DNA of 63,248 bases from Spirochaetales bacterium (GCA_024233935.1 JACKOY010000024.1:1-63248), one strand, 5' to 3'. Shown: positions 1 through 7,955, counted from the first letter of the stretch. Made by a program: numbers and translations. Notes: generated by a model not told the origin, from the sequence alone.

Positions 1-2595
1 CCCGTCCCGATTGAACAGGAACTGATCATTCATCTGGGTTCCCACACCCACCAGTCCCGAGTGATACACATCATTCAACAGATAGCTCGACTGGCTGGTG
101 TTGATCGAGAACGAACCGTCCCGGTTGTATGAAAGTCCGCCGCCAATCGTATAACTGGAAACGTGGTTTCTGAACTCAGCTTCGCGCGTGAAATCGGCCG
201 AAACGTCGAATCCGGAATAGCGCCCGTCGGCGCCCAGATTTATGCCGACAGAAGCTCCGGCCTGCCCGGCTCCAAAATCGATCGTTCGGCGCACGTTGAA
301 ATTGGCTCCGGCGAAATTCCCCTGGCCGTCGAAGTTCACGCCCAGCCCGGGCCTGTAGCCGCGGCCCGCCTCGTAACCAATATTGATTCCGGTTCCGGTA
401 ACTCCCTGACCTTCCTGAATGTTGATCGAGCCGCCGACTCCGACCCCGCCTGCGGTTCCGGGTACGTTCGCGCCAATGCTCAGGCCCCAGCCGTTTTCAA
501 AGTCGTAAGTTCCGTTCACGGATACGCCCACGGCACCGGTCACAGCACTTACGGCCCCACTCAAGTATCCCGCCAGTGCTCCCTTAGTCCCGCCATGAAG
601 CGAGCCCATGTAGGCCTGTTTAGCGATATTGTAGCCCATCCAGATCGCAGTACCCGCACCGGGAACAATGTTGCCCACCGTGTTCAGAACGGCGCCCGCC
701 ACGGTTTCGGCAACGTTTACAAGCAAGCCGGTGGTTTTGTTGTGCTCCGAAGTACGCCACGCGTATGTCAGACCGAAAGACGTGAAATCTTCCGGTTTTA
801 CGCGCCCGGCCTGGTGTTTGGCCTTATTTGCCGCCGCTTGCGCGACGTGCTCGCGAACAGCGTCTCCCAGCCCCGGAATGTGAAACTGGTTCTCTATGTC
901 GGCGTAGGCCTGACTCCACAACGCATCTTCCAGAGAGCCTCCGGTGAAGAGTGTCTTCAGATACTCGAGTGGCAGGCCGCTCGCTTTCGCCGTGACCGTC
1001 GCAAGCCCTTCCCGAAAACCGTATTCCGCATTGCTCATTTCGGAAGACGGCTGACTGACGGCCTGCACGAGTGTGCTGAGCGGCTTCATCAGCTCCTTCA
1101 GGTACCCACCTGCAGTCATTTTCCGATAGCTATCCAATCGCTGCTCACGGACGCGGGCTCCCTCTGCGAACGCAACCTCAAGCGTCTCGTAATCATCGGC
1201 CTCCTCCATGGCTCGCAGGCTGTCCCGGAGGTTGTTTGCTCCTCTCGCCACAACGTGAGCCTGGCCCTGAACGTAGCGTCCGTATTCCTTCCCCGCGGCC
1301 GCGATTACCGTCACTCCGGTCATCACGCCCATAACTTTGCCGGCCGGTCCCACCGCATCGAAAGCCGTGCCAACCTTCTCGCTCTGCGTTTCAAAGAACT
1401 GGCCTACTTTCGCCAGCCCCTGCGCAACAGCGCGGTGAGCCTTCTCGGGCAGAAAAGGCGAAAGCGTCCCGAGGGGATTGAACGGGTTTACGTTCACGCC
1501 CACCATCTCAAAACTTGAAACAGTTTGCCCGAAATGCGTGTGCCGCATGATGTTCACGGGATTGAAGCCACCAAGCCCTCGCATGGCTTTGTGTTTTTGT
1601 GTCCGGGCCTGGGATTTGTCGAGCTGCTCGCCAAGAAATCCGCCGAGACCAGGGATACCGATCGCCTGCTCAATATCGCCGAGCATCTTCTGTCGAAAGG
1701 CGGACTCCAGGGCCTTGTTCGGTTTCATGCCGGACATCACCCCGGTCAGAAATCCGCCCGGGATGCCGGTTGCCCGCTCAAAGGCTTCCTCGATCGCCGA
1801 TTTGATTTTGCCTTCGAAGAACGAACCGACTGTGCCGCCCTGGGCCAGCGACTCCACCAGGTCTTTCAGCATCTGGTTGAACTCGACCTGCCGCTGAATG
1901 TCCGCCTGGGACTGATCGTAACGATCGTTTGCAAAATCGTTCGCGTCCGTAAGGCGCGCCACCAGATGATTGTACTGCTCGTTTACAGTTTCGTTCAAAC
2001 GTTCCTGATCGCGGTAGTACTGCTCGTTGGCCGCCTCAATGTCGAACTCGTGGCTGAACAGGTTGCCGGCCTGCCCGAGTTTTACGGCCCCGGTCCCGTG
2101 AAAGCTGAATTCCTGGATCTCCTGATCGACTATGTAGTCGTCGAAGTTGGTTCCGTCCCCGCCGGCCTTCAGGTGCGCCGTCCCGGTGGCCACGTTTCGC
2201 AGGGCGCGAATGCTTCCGTTTTCGAGCACCTCCACCGAACTGAACCGCATACGTTCCCGGGCGGCCTGCATGTTCTCACGCAGGTTCGTCTTGAACTCTT
2301 CCAGGTCTTCCGGCGGACGTTCCAGGTGCGCCAGCTGGTACGATAGCGCCTGCTCGAAATCCGCGTCGGTCACGTCGGGCGACGAATTCCGCAATACGTC
2401 CGCAAAGGCCTCCGAAGCACCGCGCTGATCTTCAATGGCCCGCGTGTTTAAGTCTTTCTGCACCGCCAGGTTCAGTGCTCCCCGCAGCGAAACCTGAAAC
2501 CGATCGATCAGCGATCCATCCTGCCCGCCGGGAGTTTCGCGCTGTGAACGCTCCAGAAAGCCCTCCGCAATGTTCGGCGCCCGATAGTCCGGCGA
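1..2595 (-). pseudogene. 5'-truncated large secreted protein (TIGR04388-like), runs off window
   Basis: The minus strand is open for 865 codons without a stop, from just after a TAG at 2596-2598 to the window edge. The first part is Gln/Glu-rich and probably coiled coil. A hydrophobic Gly/Ala-rich stretch follows near 540-740. The tail nearest the window edge is Gly-rich beta-type sequence with alternating small residues, ending near VGVGTQMNDQFLFNRDG. This style matches the very long Leptospira proteins known to me as TIGR04388, which carry Hint/toxin tips at their C-terminus. No ATG occurs in frame until 2271, and the frame is continuous with the upstream relE gene across its stop codon. 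The N-terminal delivery part is therefore missing and a toxin-antitoxin cassette sits where it should be. The other end lies outside the window. Family assignment is from memory; truncation is seen directly. Confidence 0.7.
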
Positions 2596-2889
2596 CTACC
2601 GATCGGTCAAAAGACGAGCGCGGTCGCGATGGTTATGCAGAACTGCCACAACGAGGATAGTCCGCGCGTCGACTCTATAATAGATGCTGTACGGGAATTT
2701 CCGCGTCAGCGCGCGACGATACGATTTGTGAATGACGGGCGATGCCTCCGGGAAAGCCACAAGGTGGCGGAGCGCGCGACCCAGTTCTGTACTGAAGCGT
2801 AGACCCAATTTTGGTCGCTGCAGGTCGTAGTATCGAATCGCGTCAAGAACGTCCCTTCGGGCAAGGTCTGAAAAAAGCAGAGTGGTCAA
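2596..2889 (-). CDS. RelE/ParE-family toxin
   Basis: This 97-residue protein has the compact RelE/ParE layout. A helix near 8-25 contains ARRDVLDAIRYYDLQ. The beta core contains FPYSIYYRVD, and the end reads ILVVAVLHNHRD, a typical ParE/RelE C-terminus. Such toxins act on ribosome-bound mRNA (RelE) or gyrase (ParE); the sequence alone does not say which. The start is TTG overlapping the antitoxin stop, so translation is coupled. It is the second gene of an antitoxin-toxin pair. Its stop codon is immediately followed, in the same frame, by the headless large-protein gene at 1-2595. Confidence 0.85.
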   Translation of the reverse strand: MTTLLFSDLARRDVLDAIRYYDLQRPKLGLRFSTELGRALRHLVAFPEASPVIHKSYRRALTRKFPYSIYYRVDARTILVVAVLHNHRDRARLLTDR

Positions 2890-3119
2890 CGTTCGAGCAG
2901 GTCGCTGATATCTCGTTTGACTTCAGCCCACGAATGCGTGAGTGGATTCTCCCCGAAAGACTGCTCGCGTTGATCAAGAATTCGCCTGTGCTTCTCTGGC
3001 AACGGCAATTCATCGGCGCCCGTAGCGATTGAATCCCACAGAACTTCGGCCGCCTCCAGCCGCGACTGTACATCCATATCCTTAATCTCAGACAGGGTCT
3101 TTGAGTCAAGATTGCTCAT
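2886..3119 (-). CDS. Addiction-module antitoxin (TIGR02574/PF09720-like)
   Basis: This 77-residue antitoxin starts at the internal ATG (MSNLDSKTLSEI), not at a possible start 60 codons upstream. The sequence shows the family pattern: SRLEAAEVLWDSI in the first half, LPLPEKHRRILDQR in the middle, and a tail containing HSWAEVKRDI. Proteins of this group neutralise a RelE/ParE partner, and the toxin gene follows directly with overlapping stop and start. The pair may stabilise the surrounding accessory island. Family naming is from pattern recognition. Confidence 0.85.
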   Translation of the reverse strand: MSNLDSKTLSEIKDMDVQSRLEAAEVLWDSIATGADELPLPEKHRRILDQREQSFGENPLTHSWAEVKRDISDLLER

Positions 3120-3370
3120 TTTACACAGGTAACGATTGATCGCAGGCATTTTCAACGCAAAAATGCAGGCCCGATCAGAGGAATGCGGCGGGCTGAGACT
3201 AGCTGCCAGGTCGATCCAATAGTCGGCTGCAGTTGCGACCTCCTGTAAAAGCACTTGCTCAGCAGCTGCTCGTTCCGTTTGCGCCTCACGGGTAATCATT
3301 ATTCTCTACAGCAGGCCAACCAGGTCTTGGGCTGGTCTGGTAGATGTCGCCTGCCTTGCGGCCGCTCTGC
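3120..3370. other. Gap between TA pair and HEAT-like gene
   Basis: About 250 bases lie upstream of the antitoxin. The frame continues open from the antitoxin up to 3299, but its content does not look protein-like. I see no RNA gene or clear promoter. Confidence 0.4.
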
Positions 3371-3886
3371 TCAATAATTTCGCAGACCCCAAACATTATT
3401 CAGGTCGTAAAAATCAGGAGAAAACTCGTGGGGCATATTTGCGCTCAGGGACCAGATCGCGCGCTTGTACAGGAATTCGAGGGCAGGCTTGCTTTCTCCC
3501 GAGAGCAGTTCGCGCAACCCTGGCAACGCCTCCTTATCTCGTGAAAAAACAATGCCGAATAACGCGCTGCCGACGACATCTGGGTCCCGATCCCCAGCCA
3601 GCAACCTGTAGACGCGCAAACTCTCCGCGTCCCTCGCTCCGAGAACTTGCAAAACATAGAGTGCCCGCAGCTTCGCCTTCTTCTTCGTGAAACTACCTCG
3701 AATAACAGCACTGCTCACCGGCTCGGACGCCCCGCGAGTGGCGAGCTCCTCGGCGGCGAGGTCCGCCACTCGCTTATGCGGGCAATTGAGCAATTCGATC
3801 GTCGAGACAACGTTCAGCTTTTGATGCAATGCACTGGCCTCTTCGCGGCTAAGCCGCTGCCAGTCGTGTTCTGCATTCGGTGCCAT
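3371..3886 (-). CDS. HEAT-repeat-like protein, candidate immunity protein
   Basis: This is a 171-residue protein made of paired helices with HEAT-like spacing: HKRVADLAAEELATRG, then KLRALYVLQVLGARD, then DPDVVGSALFGIVFSRDKEALPGL. It ends in an acidic, aromatic tail (SPDFYDLNNVWG). No signal peptide or membrane segment is seen. HEAT-type proteins are one of the recurring immunity folds beside polymorphic toxins, and this gene sits between two fragments of the large delivery-type protein, so immunity is a reasonable inference. The same frame stays open upstream through a stretch reading STVAVRFNQELVDESGQ, possibly the tail of a decayed toxin. I chose the ATG at 3886 because the HEAT-like protein begins there; the ribosome site is weak. 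Confidence 0.6.
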   Translation of the reverse strand: MAPNAEHDWQRLSREEASALHQKLNVVSTIELLNCPHKRVADLAAEELATRGASEPVSSAVIRGSFTKKKAKLRALYVLQVLGARDAESLRVYRLLAGDRDPDVVGSALFGIVFSRDKEALPGLRELLSGESKPALEFLYKRAIWSLSANMPHEFSPDFYDLNNVWGLRNY

Positions 3887-4079
3887 TGCCGGTAGCCTAA
3901 TGCTTAGTCCGCGCGGACCGCGCCCGACGTCGGGTCGAAGAGAGGACAGGCGCTGCCCCGACTCGTCAACCAGTTCCTGGTTAAAACGAACTGCGACGGT
4001 GCTCTTGTCGGCCGCCAGTGGCGAGCTTGATTGAATGCAGTGGTGTATAGGTATTCCCTGCACCGACCGCGTACTGTCT

Positions 4080-4290
4080 ATCGGGCGCCCGGGCTGCTGT
4101 TCTCTGCGGGTAGCCCAGTTCCTCCGGCTCCCGTTCCTGAGCCACCTACAGTGGAGCCGCTGCTGACTGGCGCCCGTTGGTTTTCCCCGCCTGCTTGCCT
4201 GCCGTCCCGCTTGTAGGACGGTCGCTACCAATCGTATGACTTGCAACGTGGTTTCATGACTCGCTTCGCGCGTAAGATCGTGAATGCACT
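4080..4290 (-). pseudogene. Decayed second copy of the large-protein beta region
   Basis: The plus-strand bases around 4225-4290 (CCAATCGTATGACTTGCAAC and on) line up with 132-200 (CCAATCGTATAACTGGAAAC and on). The match continues through ACGTGGTTTC and the CTTCGCGCGT stretch with scattered substitutions and small gaps. Weaker resemblance continues down to about 4080 against 1-110. In the intact copy this codes the Gly-rich beta region; here the frame is broken. It marks an earlier copy of the same large protein left behind by recombination. It ends just before the lipoprotein gene at 4400. Confidence 0.6.
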
Positions 4291-4399
4291 TCTGCACCCG
4301 ATTTCCGCCCCGCAATTTCTGATTTTTTTCGAAATCCTCCGAACAAAGCCACCGGTTGCCCGTCACACACTGGTTTGCCTGAAACCGGGGAGGTTTCTT

Positions 4400-5308
4400 A
4401 TGAAGGCAATACGGTTGGTTCGTTTGGCCGCTTCTCGCTTTTCGTCGCTTTTGCCGATCTGTTTGCGTGGGCCCTGCTGGATCGGTCTTTGTATTTCGAC
4501 CTCGTTTTTTTTGCAGTGCGCGAACCAGGATGAGGGCGATGATATCGACCCGACTCTTTTTCTGTTGGTTGCGCTGCAATACTCGGCGGCCGGGCCATCG
4601 ACGACTCTGATGGTCAATGAAGCGCTGGATAGCTGGCGCATCGGCTTGCCGCACGTACAGTTTGCTGCGACTCGCTCCATGCAACCGGGTTATGCCTATT
4701 CCCCGGCGAACTGGATGGTGGTTTCGGACGATAGCTGCACGGCGACCGGAATGCCATCCGGGATGGCGGGCGCGAATTGCCCCTTTCCGGGAACGAACGT
4801 GATCGGATTTTGTAGCTTTCGCATTTATTCCGGTTCCGGGCAAATTGCGGATACGACCCTGGTGATCCGGGCGTCGTATCAGAACTCGAACCTGGCTTCG
4901 TATGCGCGCAAGCGCGCGGTCTGGATCCACGAGATCGGCCACTGCATCGGTCTGGCACACACGGACGACCTGGCGCACGTCATGTATCCCTATGTCACGG
5001 ACACTCCCGCGCCACATTCTGTGGAGCTGGCCGCAGCGGCCGAGGCTTACGTGCCGCAACCAGCCGCCCCTTCGGCGACCACCCGCGACGCGTTCTATTT
5101 TTATTACACAAATTCCAGCGACGCCACGGTGACGATTCGACAGTTCAGTCTGCCGCGGTTCTACATGCCGGCGCCGCCCAACGCGTTTCTGGACGATTCA
5201 CCGGAGCCCTTGCACCCGCTCACCGATGATGTCGAAGTCCGCACCATCTTCTTTATGGCCGACGGCACCGAACGTCTGCTCGTGGAGCGGCATTCCGCAG
5301 ACAGATAG
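4400..5308 (+). CDS. Matrixin-like zinc metalloprotease lipoprotein
   Basis: The ATG at 4400 is chosen because a GGGGAGG ribosome site sits seven bases upstream and the product then begins with a lipoprotein signal (hydrophobic run ending FFLQC near residue 39). The 302-residue protein carries the extended zinc site HEIGHCIGLAH, followed by DLAHVMYP, the Met-turn of metzincins. This is the matrixin arrangement: three His ligands, catalytic Glu, and a Met about nine residues later. It is probably anchored in the outer membrane or periplasm and cleaves proteins. It is the only complete plus-strand gene in this part of the toxin island, between two fragments of the long toxin protein, so it may have arrived as cargo. 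The substrate is unknown. Confidence 0.8.
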   Translation: MKAIRLVRLAASRFSSLLPICLRGPCWIGLCISTSFFLQCANQDEGDDIDPTLFLLVALQYSAAGPSTTLMVNEALDSWRIGLPHVQFAATRSMQPGYAYSPANWMVVSDDSCTATGMPSGMAGANCPFPGTNVIGFCSFRIYSGSGQIADTTLVIRASYQNSNLASYARKRAVWIHEIGHCIGLAHTDDLAHVMYPYVTDTPAPHSVELAAAAEAYVPQPAAPSATTRDAFYFYYTNSSDATVTIRQFSLPRFYMPAPPNAFLDDSPEPLHPLTDDVEVRTIFFMADGTERLLVERHSADR

Positions 5309-5329
5309 TGCGTTTAAGCGCGCAACACG

Positions 5330-5450
5330 GTCGCGACGAAGTAAGCCGTCGCTCCCGACGGGGGCGACTACCGTTTCGCCGGTCCGTTCGTTGGAGGAAA
5401 GAACGGTATCTCCAGATGCAATCTGTTCAATCGGTCGGTAGCCATCGAGA
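5330..5450 (-). pseudogene. Hint (intein-like) domain fragment
   Basis: On the minus strand the bases read DGYRPIEQIASGDTVLSSNE then RTGETVVAPV, a clear match to the beginning of the Hint domain of the intact tip (DGYRPIEELRNGDEVLAFNE). The segment carrying the Hint nucleophile Cys is missing and the frame loses likeness after about 35 residues. It is a scrap of a second toxin tip, and the flanking hairpin block is shared with the intact tip. Confidence 0.75.
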
Positions 5451-5454
5451 CGCG

Positions 5455-5555
5455 AGGGGGCGACCGCCCGCCCCCTGGCAACCCGGGCGCCCTCGCTACG
5501 CTTCGCACTCCTGCTCCGCGACGCTCGGGGGCTTTTTTCGCGACATCCTGTCGCG
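5455..5555 (+). repeat. Multi-hairpin repeat element, copy A
   Basis: The first hairpin is AGGGGGCG (5455-5462), loop ACCGCC, CGCCCCCT (5469-5476). It is followed by CCCTCGCT, CTCCTGCTCCGCG and GCTCGGGG, a run of six T, and a last hairpin CGCGACA (5539-5545), loop TCC, TGTCGCG (5549-5555). Copies B, C and D in this window keep the order and loops with different stem sequences. Confidence 0.65.
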
Positions 5556-5618
5556 GTGAATGGTGCGTCCGAAGGCACGCGGGTCTGTTCGCGTTTTTGG
5601 TGGTCGCAGCGAAGAACG

Positions 5619-5772
5619 AAAAATGCGCCGCCCGGGTTCGCATCGAAGACAAGAAAGTGCTCGAGCTATTCAAAGAAATTCAGCAGCTACCCGCCAAAGC
5701 TCGCGACTACGTGCTGCAGGTGATCGACGACCTGCTCACCACCGCCGCTTTCGTGAAATGGCCACGGGCTGA
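5619..5772 (+). pseudogene. C-terminal fragment resembling an XRE-family regulator
   Basis: The plus strand reads RVRIEDKKVLELFKEIQQLP then AKARDYVLQVIDDLLT. This is the helix pair that often closes Cro/CI-type (XRE) regulators after the DNA-binding domain. No helix-turn-helix part is present upstream, where the hairpin element lies, so this is a remnant. The last bases belong to the direct repeat shared with copy B, in which most of this coding stretch is deleted. Confidence 0.45.
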
Positions 5773-5869
5773 GCGGGTCGCAACTAACCGCGCCTTCCCA
5801 TGGTCAACGGTAAACGTTTCGGGCCTTCTGGAAAAACCTAAACGAATTGCGTTCCGTGCGCGGCGCATA

Positions 5870-6247
5870 TCAGTCAAGCGCCCATTCAATCGAGGCGCGC
5901 TCGCCTGTTTTCAAAAACTCGCTCATCGCCACACGCGCCAATTTCTTGTCGATAAAGAAAGAGGCCGGTAACTCCGACAGACTTCCTCCAAAATCATAGG
6001 AAATCAACTCGTCTGGGTCTCCATCGCCACGGCTCGTAAAATAGGGAGGCTCTAGGTCTTTAAAGGCAAAATTGAGCATACTTCGCCCTGAAAGACCCAG
6101 CACGATCGACATACTATTGCCCGAGGGGTGGTGGACGACCACTGCCGTGGGCTTTTTGAACGTCGCGTCCAATCTATCCAGTTCGGCCTCCACGTCGGAC
6201 GGCCCCCGGACCCGCGCGCTGGTCTCTTTCCATTCGATCAAATACAT
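5870..6247 (-). CDS. Imm1-family immunity protein for the deaminase toxin
   Basis: This is a 125-residue cytoplasmic protein. Its start ATG lies one base after the stop of the toxin gene, so the two are cotranscribed and probably coupled. The C-terminal half carries the Imm1 signature: ISYDFGGSLSELPASF, then KKLARVAMSEFLKTGERAS, ending IEWALD; the family pattern is Tyr-x-x-x-Gly-x-x-x-Glu-x-Pro, an ARxAxxEF helix, then a short Trp strand. The N-terminal half is beta-rich. In established polymorphic toxin systems Imm1 proteins sit beside SCP1.201/DddA-type deaminases, exactly the neighbour here. The role is to bind and block the toxin in the producing cell. The family is recognised by eye. Confidence 0.8.
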   Translation of the reverse strand: MYLIEWKETSARVRGPSDVEAELDRLDATFKKPTAVVVHHPSGNSMSIVLGLSGRSMLNFAFKDLEPPYFTSRGDGDPDELISYDFGGSLSELPASFFIDKKLARVAMSEFLKTGERASIEWALD

Positions 6248-6248
6248 G

Positions 6249-7691
6249 CTAGTCTGGCAATCCGACAAAGACTCTCTCATAGCCATCCGGACCGATGACT
6301 CGCAGCCGAGCACCGGGTGGCAGCATCCTTGGCAGCATCGCGTCGCAGCCGCGCACCCCCGCACAGGGCACTCGGTTTATGTAGAGCGTACCTTCTTGGA
6401 GGCCCCGTTGCCGCATCAGTGCTGCGGTGTGCCCTTCAACGTGAGCACGAAGGTTGTTATTCATGCCCGGTGTGCCCAAAGGCTGTCGCGCTGCCGGGCC
6501 TGAATAGCCGCTGACTAGGGGTTCGTCAACAAAACCCGATGCTCTGAAAACGCCTGTTGTCTTTCCGCCCTCGTAGGGTGGCAGCACGGGAGCCCGCCTC
6601 GCATTCTCCGCGACGACCCGCGCAGCAGCCGTCCGTCTCAGGAGCGCTCTGGCGCCGAAGGCGAGGATCAGCGCCACATCTACGTACCGGCGGTCAACAC
6701 CTTGACTCTCGGCAACATCACCCGCAACCTGTACGGCCACGGCCCCGCCCACGAATCGCGCCACAGCCAGTGGACCCACGATCGCGCTCGCTCCTCCGAG
6801 GGAGAGAAGCGCCGCCGTTTCGAAACCCAGCCGGTCGACGGCAGCCTCATCGAGAATTATGCGCCGCCCATCAACAGAGTAGAGGTACGTGTTTCCGCCA
6901 TCACGGCCAATGAACCCGAACACGCGTCCGTTTTCGTCCATTAGAGCCTTGCTGAACGGGTGTCGCGCCTGTATCTCCGCAACACGTTCTTCGTAAAGCC
7001 GCTCCGTTTCGGCTTCAACCTCCGCAATCAGCGCATCATCACGACCCGGAATCAGCAGGACTTCCCCCGCTCGAATTAGATCCGGGTTGTCTGCCAGCCA
7101 GGGGTTTGCCTGGAGCAGGTCCGCCCGCGACACCTGAAAGCGAGCGGCAAGCGCATTGAGCGTGTCGCCGGACTCAACCCTATAATTATGCACCAGCACA
7201 TCCGCTTTCGTTACGAAATACGTGTGCGCCCCATCCAGGTGGATGTTATAAACCTGCGTTGTACGCCGTACGTGTCGCACCGAACGAATCAGCGCCGTTC
7301 CAGCTTCGCGTACACGCAAGTCGGCAAGTCCGCCGAACCGTGCTTTGCTTGAGACACCGTGTGAAAGTGCGGCCCGGTTTTCGGAGCCGTTACGCGCGCT
7401 CTCTGCCGTGTGCGAACGATCGAAAGCGTGCAGATCTTTTGCTTCGACCCAGCCCCGGCCTTCAATCAGGAACGGGTGATTCCACGTGCTTTCTACGACC
7501 GTGCCGTCGTCGTAGCTCACTTCGTAGAGTTCGTGAACCGTGTGTACGAAGACTTCCGTGATCGTCCGGTATTCCAGCCGACCCGTCTCTTCATTGAATG
7601 CGAGGACTTCGTCGCCGTTCCGTAATTCTTCAATTGGTCGGTAGCCATCGCGCACCCGCACCAGCGTCCCCGCAACAAAACATGTGCGCTG
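6249..7691 (-). CDS. Headless toxin tip: Hint - LysM - DddA-like deaminase
   Basis: The reading frame opens right after a TAA at 7692-7694. It reads QRT then CFVAGTLVRVRDGYRPIEEL, so it starts three residues before the Hint nucleophile Cys. The Hint domain continues with STWNHPFLI (block B TxxH) and ends YFVTKADVLVHN. A LysM domain follows (YRVESGDTLNALAARFQVS to GEVLLIPG), then a linker with two hydrophobic stretches. The C-terminal deaminase domain has zinc/catalytic motif HVEGHTAALMRQRG with Glu as proton shuttle, and Cys ligands in PCAGVRGC, then MLPPGARLRV. This is the SCP1.201/DddA pattern, whose best known member deaminates cytosine in double-stranded DNA. No ATG precedes the Hint Cys; only an internal GTG at 7661 could start translation. 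It is probably a displaced or silent tip that needs recombination with a delivery protein. Confidence 0.85.
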   Translation of the reverse strand, partial: QRTCFVAGTLVRVRDGYRPIEELRNGDEVLAFNEETGRLEYRTITEVFVHTVHELYEVSYDDGTVVESTWNHPFLIEGRGWVEAKDLHAFDRSHTAESARNGSENRAALSHGVSSKARFGGLADLRVREAGTALIRSVRHVRRTTQVYNIHLDGAHTYFVTKADVLVHNYRVESGDTLNALAARFQVSRADLLQANPWLADNPDLIRAGEVLLIPGRDDALIAEVEAETERLYEERVAEIQARHPFSKALMDENGRVFGFIGRDGGNTYLYSVDGRRIILDEAAVDRLGFETAALLSLGGASAIVGPLAVARFVGGAVAVQVAGDVAESQGVDRRYVDVALILAFGARALLRRTAAARVVAENARRAPVLPPYEGGKTTGVFRASGFVDEPLVSGYSGPAARQPLGTPGMNNNLRAHVEGHTAALMRQRGLQEGTLYINRVPCAGVRGCDAMLPRMLPPGARLRVIGPDGYERVFVGLPD

Positions 7692-7955
7692 TTATGCCAG
7701 GGGCCACCGCGGGCCCCTGGCTACCCCGCGCCCTCGCTGCGCTCCGCACTCCTGCTCCGCGGAGCTCGGGGACGTTTTTCCGCGCATCCATGCGCGGTGG
7801 ATGCGGGTTCCAGAAGCGGGCAGCGTCTGTTCGCGTTTTTGGTTTATGGCACGGGAAGGCGCCGCGTGGTGTAGGTCATCCACGGCCCTCTCACCACCCG
7901 CCGCTTCCGTGAAATGGCCACACGCTGAGTGGGTTCGCAGCTGAGCGAGCGCCTC
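7605..7955. repeat. Direct repeat copy B flanking the toxin-immunity cassette
   Basis: This is the partner of 5405-5800 in the same orientation. It includes the first residues of the intact Hint domain, the hairpin block, GTCTGTTCGCGTTTTTGG and the closing GTGAAATGGCCAC. It lacks most of the regulator-like coding stretch found in copy A. The two copies enclose the tip and its Imm1 gene. Confidence 0.7.
7697..7797 (+). repeat. Multi-hairpin repeat element, copy B
   Basis: The first hairpin is CCAGGGGCC (7697-7705), loop ACCGCG, GGCCCCTGG (7712-7720). Next come CCCTCGCT, CACTCCTGCTCCGCG with palindrome GCTCCGCGGAGC (7754-7765), and CTCGGGGACG with a T-run. The last hairpin is CCGCGCA (7780-7786), loop TCCA, TGCGCGG (7791-7797). 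Stems differ from copy A yet remain fully paired. Confidence 0.65.

Larger units (their letters stand above)
5405..5800. repeat. Direct repeat copy A flanking the toxin-immunity cassette
   Basis: This block matches 7605-7955 in the same orientation. Shared landmarks in order are the start of the Hint domain (GGTAGCCATCG), a GC-rich hairpin with loop ACCGC, CCCTCGCT, CACTCCTGCTCCGCG, GCTCGGGG, a T-run, a hairpin with apex ATCC, GTCTGTTCGCGTTTTTGG, and GTGAAATGGCCAC. Copy A holds about 95 extra bases coding the regulator-like fragment at 5619-5772. Copy B holds about 40 extra bases coding the Hint Cys. Homologous recombination between such blocks could swap or delete the module between them. 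Confidence 0.7.

Noticed and set aside
163..2346. Long plus-strand frames opposite the long protein
   Set aside because: They are antisense shadows; only the minus strand has family-like composition and continuous Gly-rich beta sequence.
3887..5059. A 562-residue minus-strand protein covering the HEAT-like gene and the lipoprotein antisense
   Set aside because: Everything upstream of about 4030 is antisense to the matrixin gene or decayed repeat; only the last 171 residues look real.
6557..6944. Plus-strand frames over the toxin tip
   Set aside because: They are antisense shadows of the Hint-LysM-deaminase gene with Arg/Pro-rich composition.
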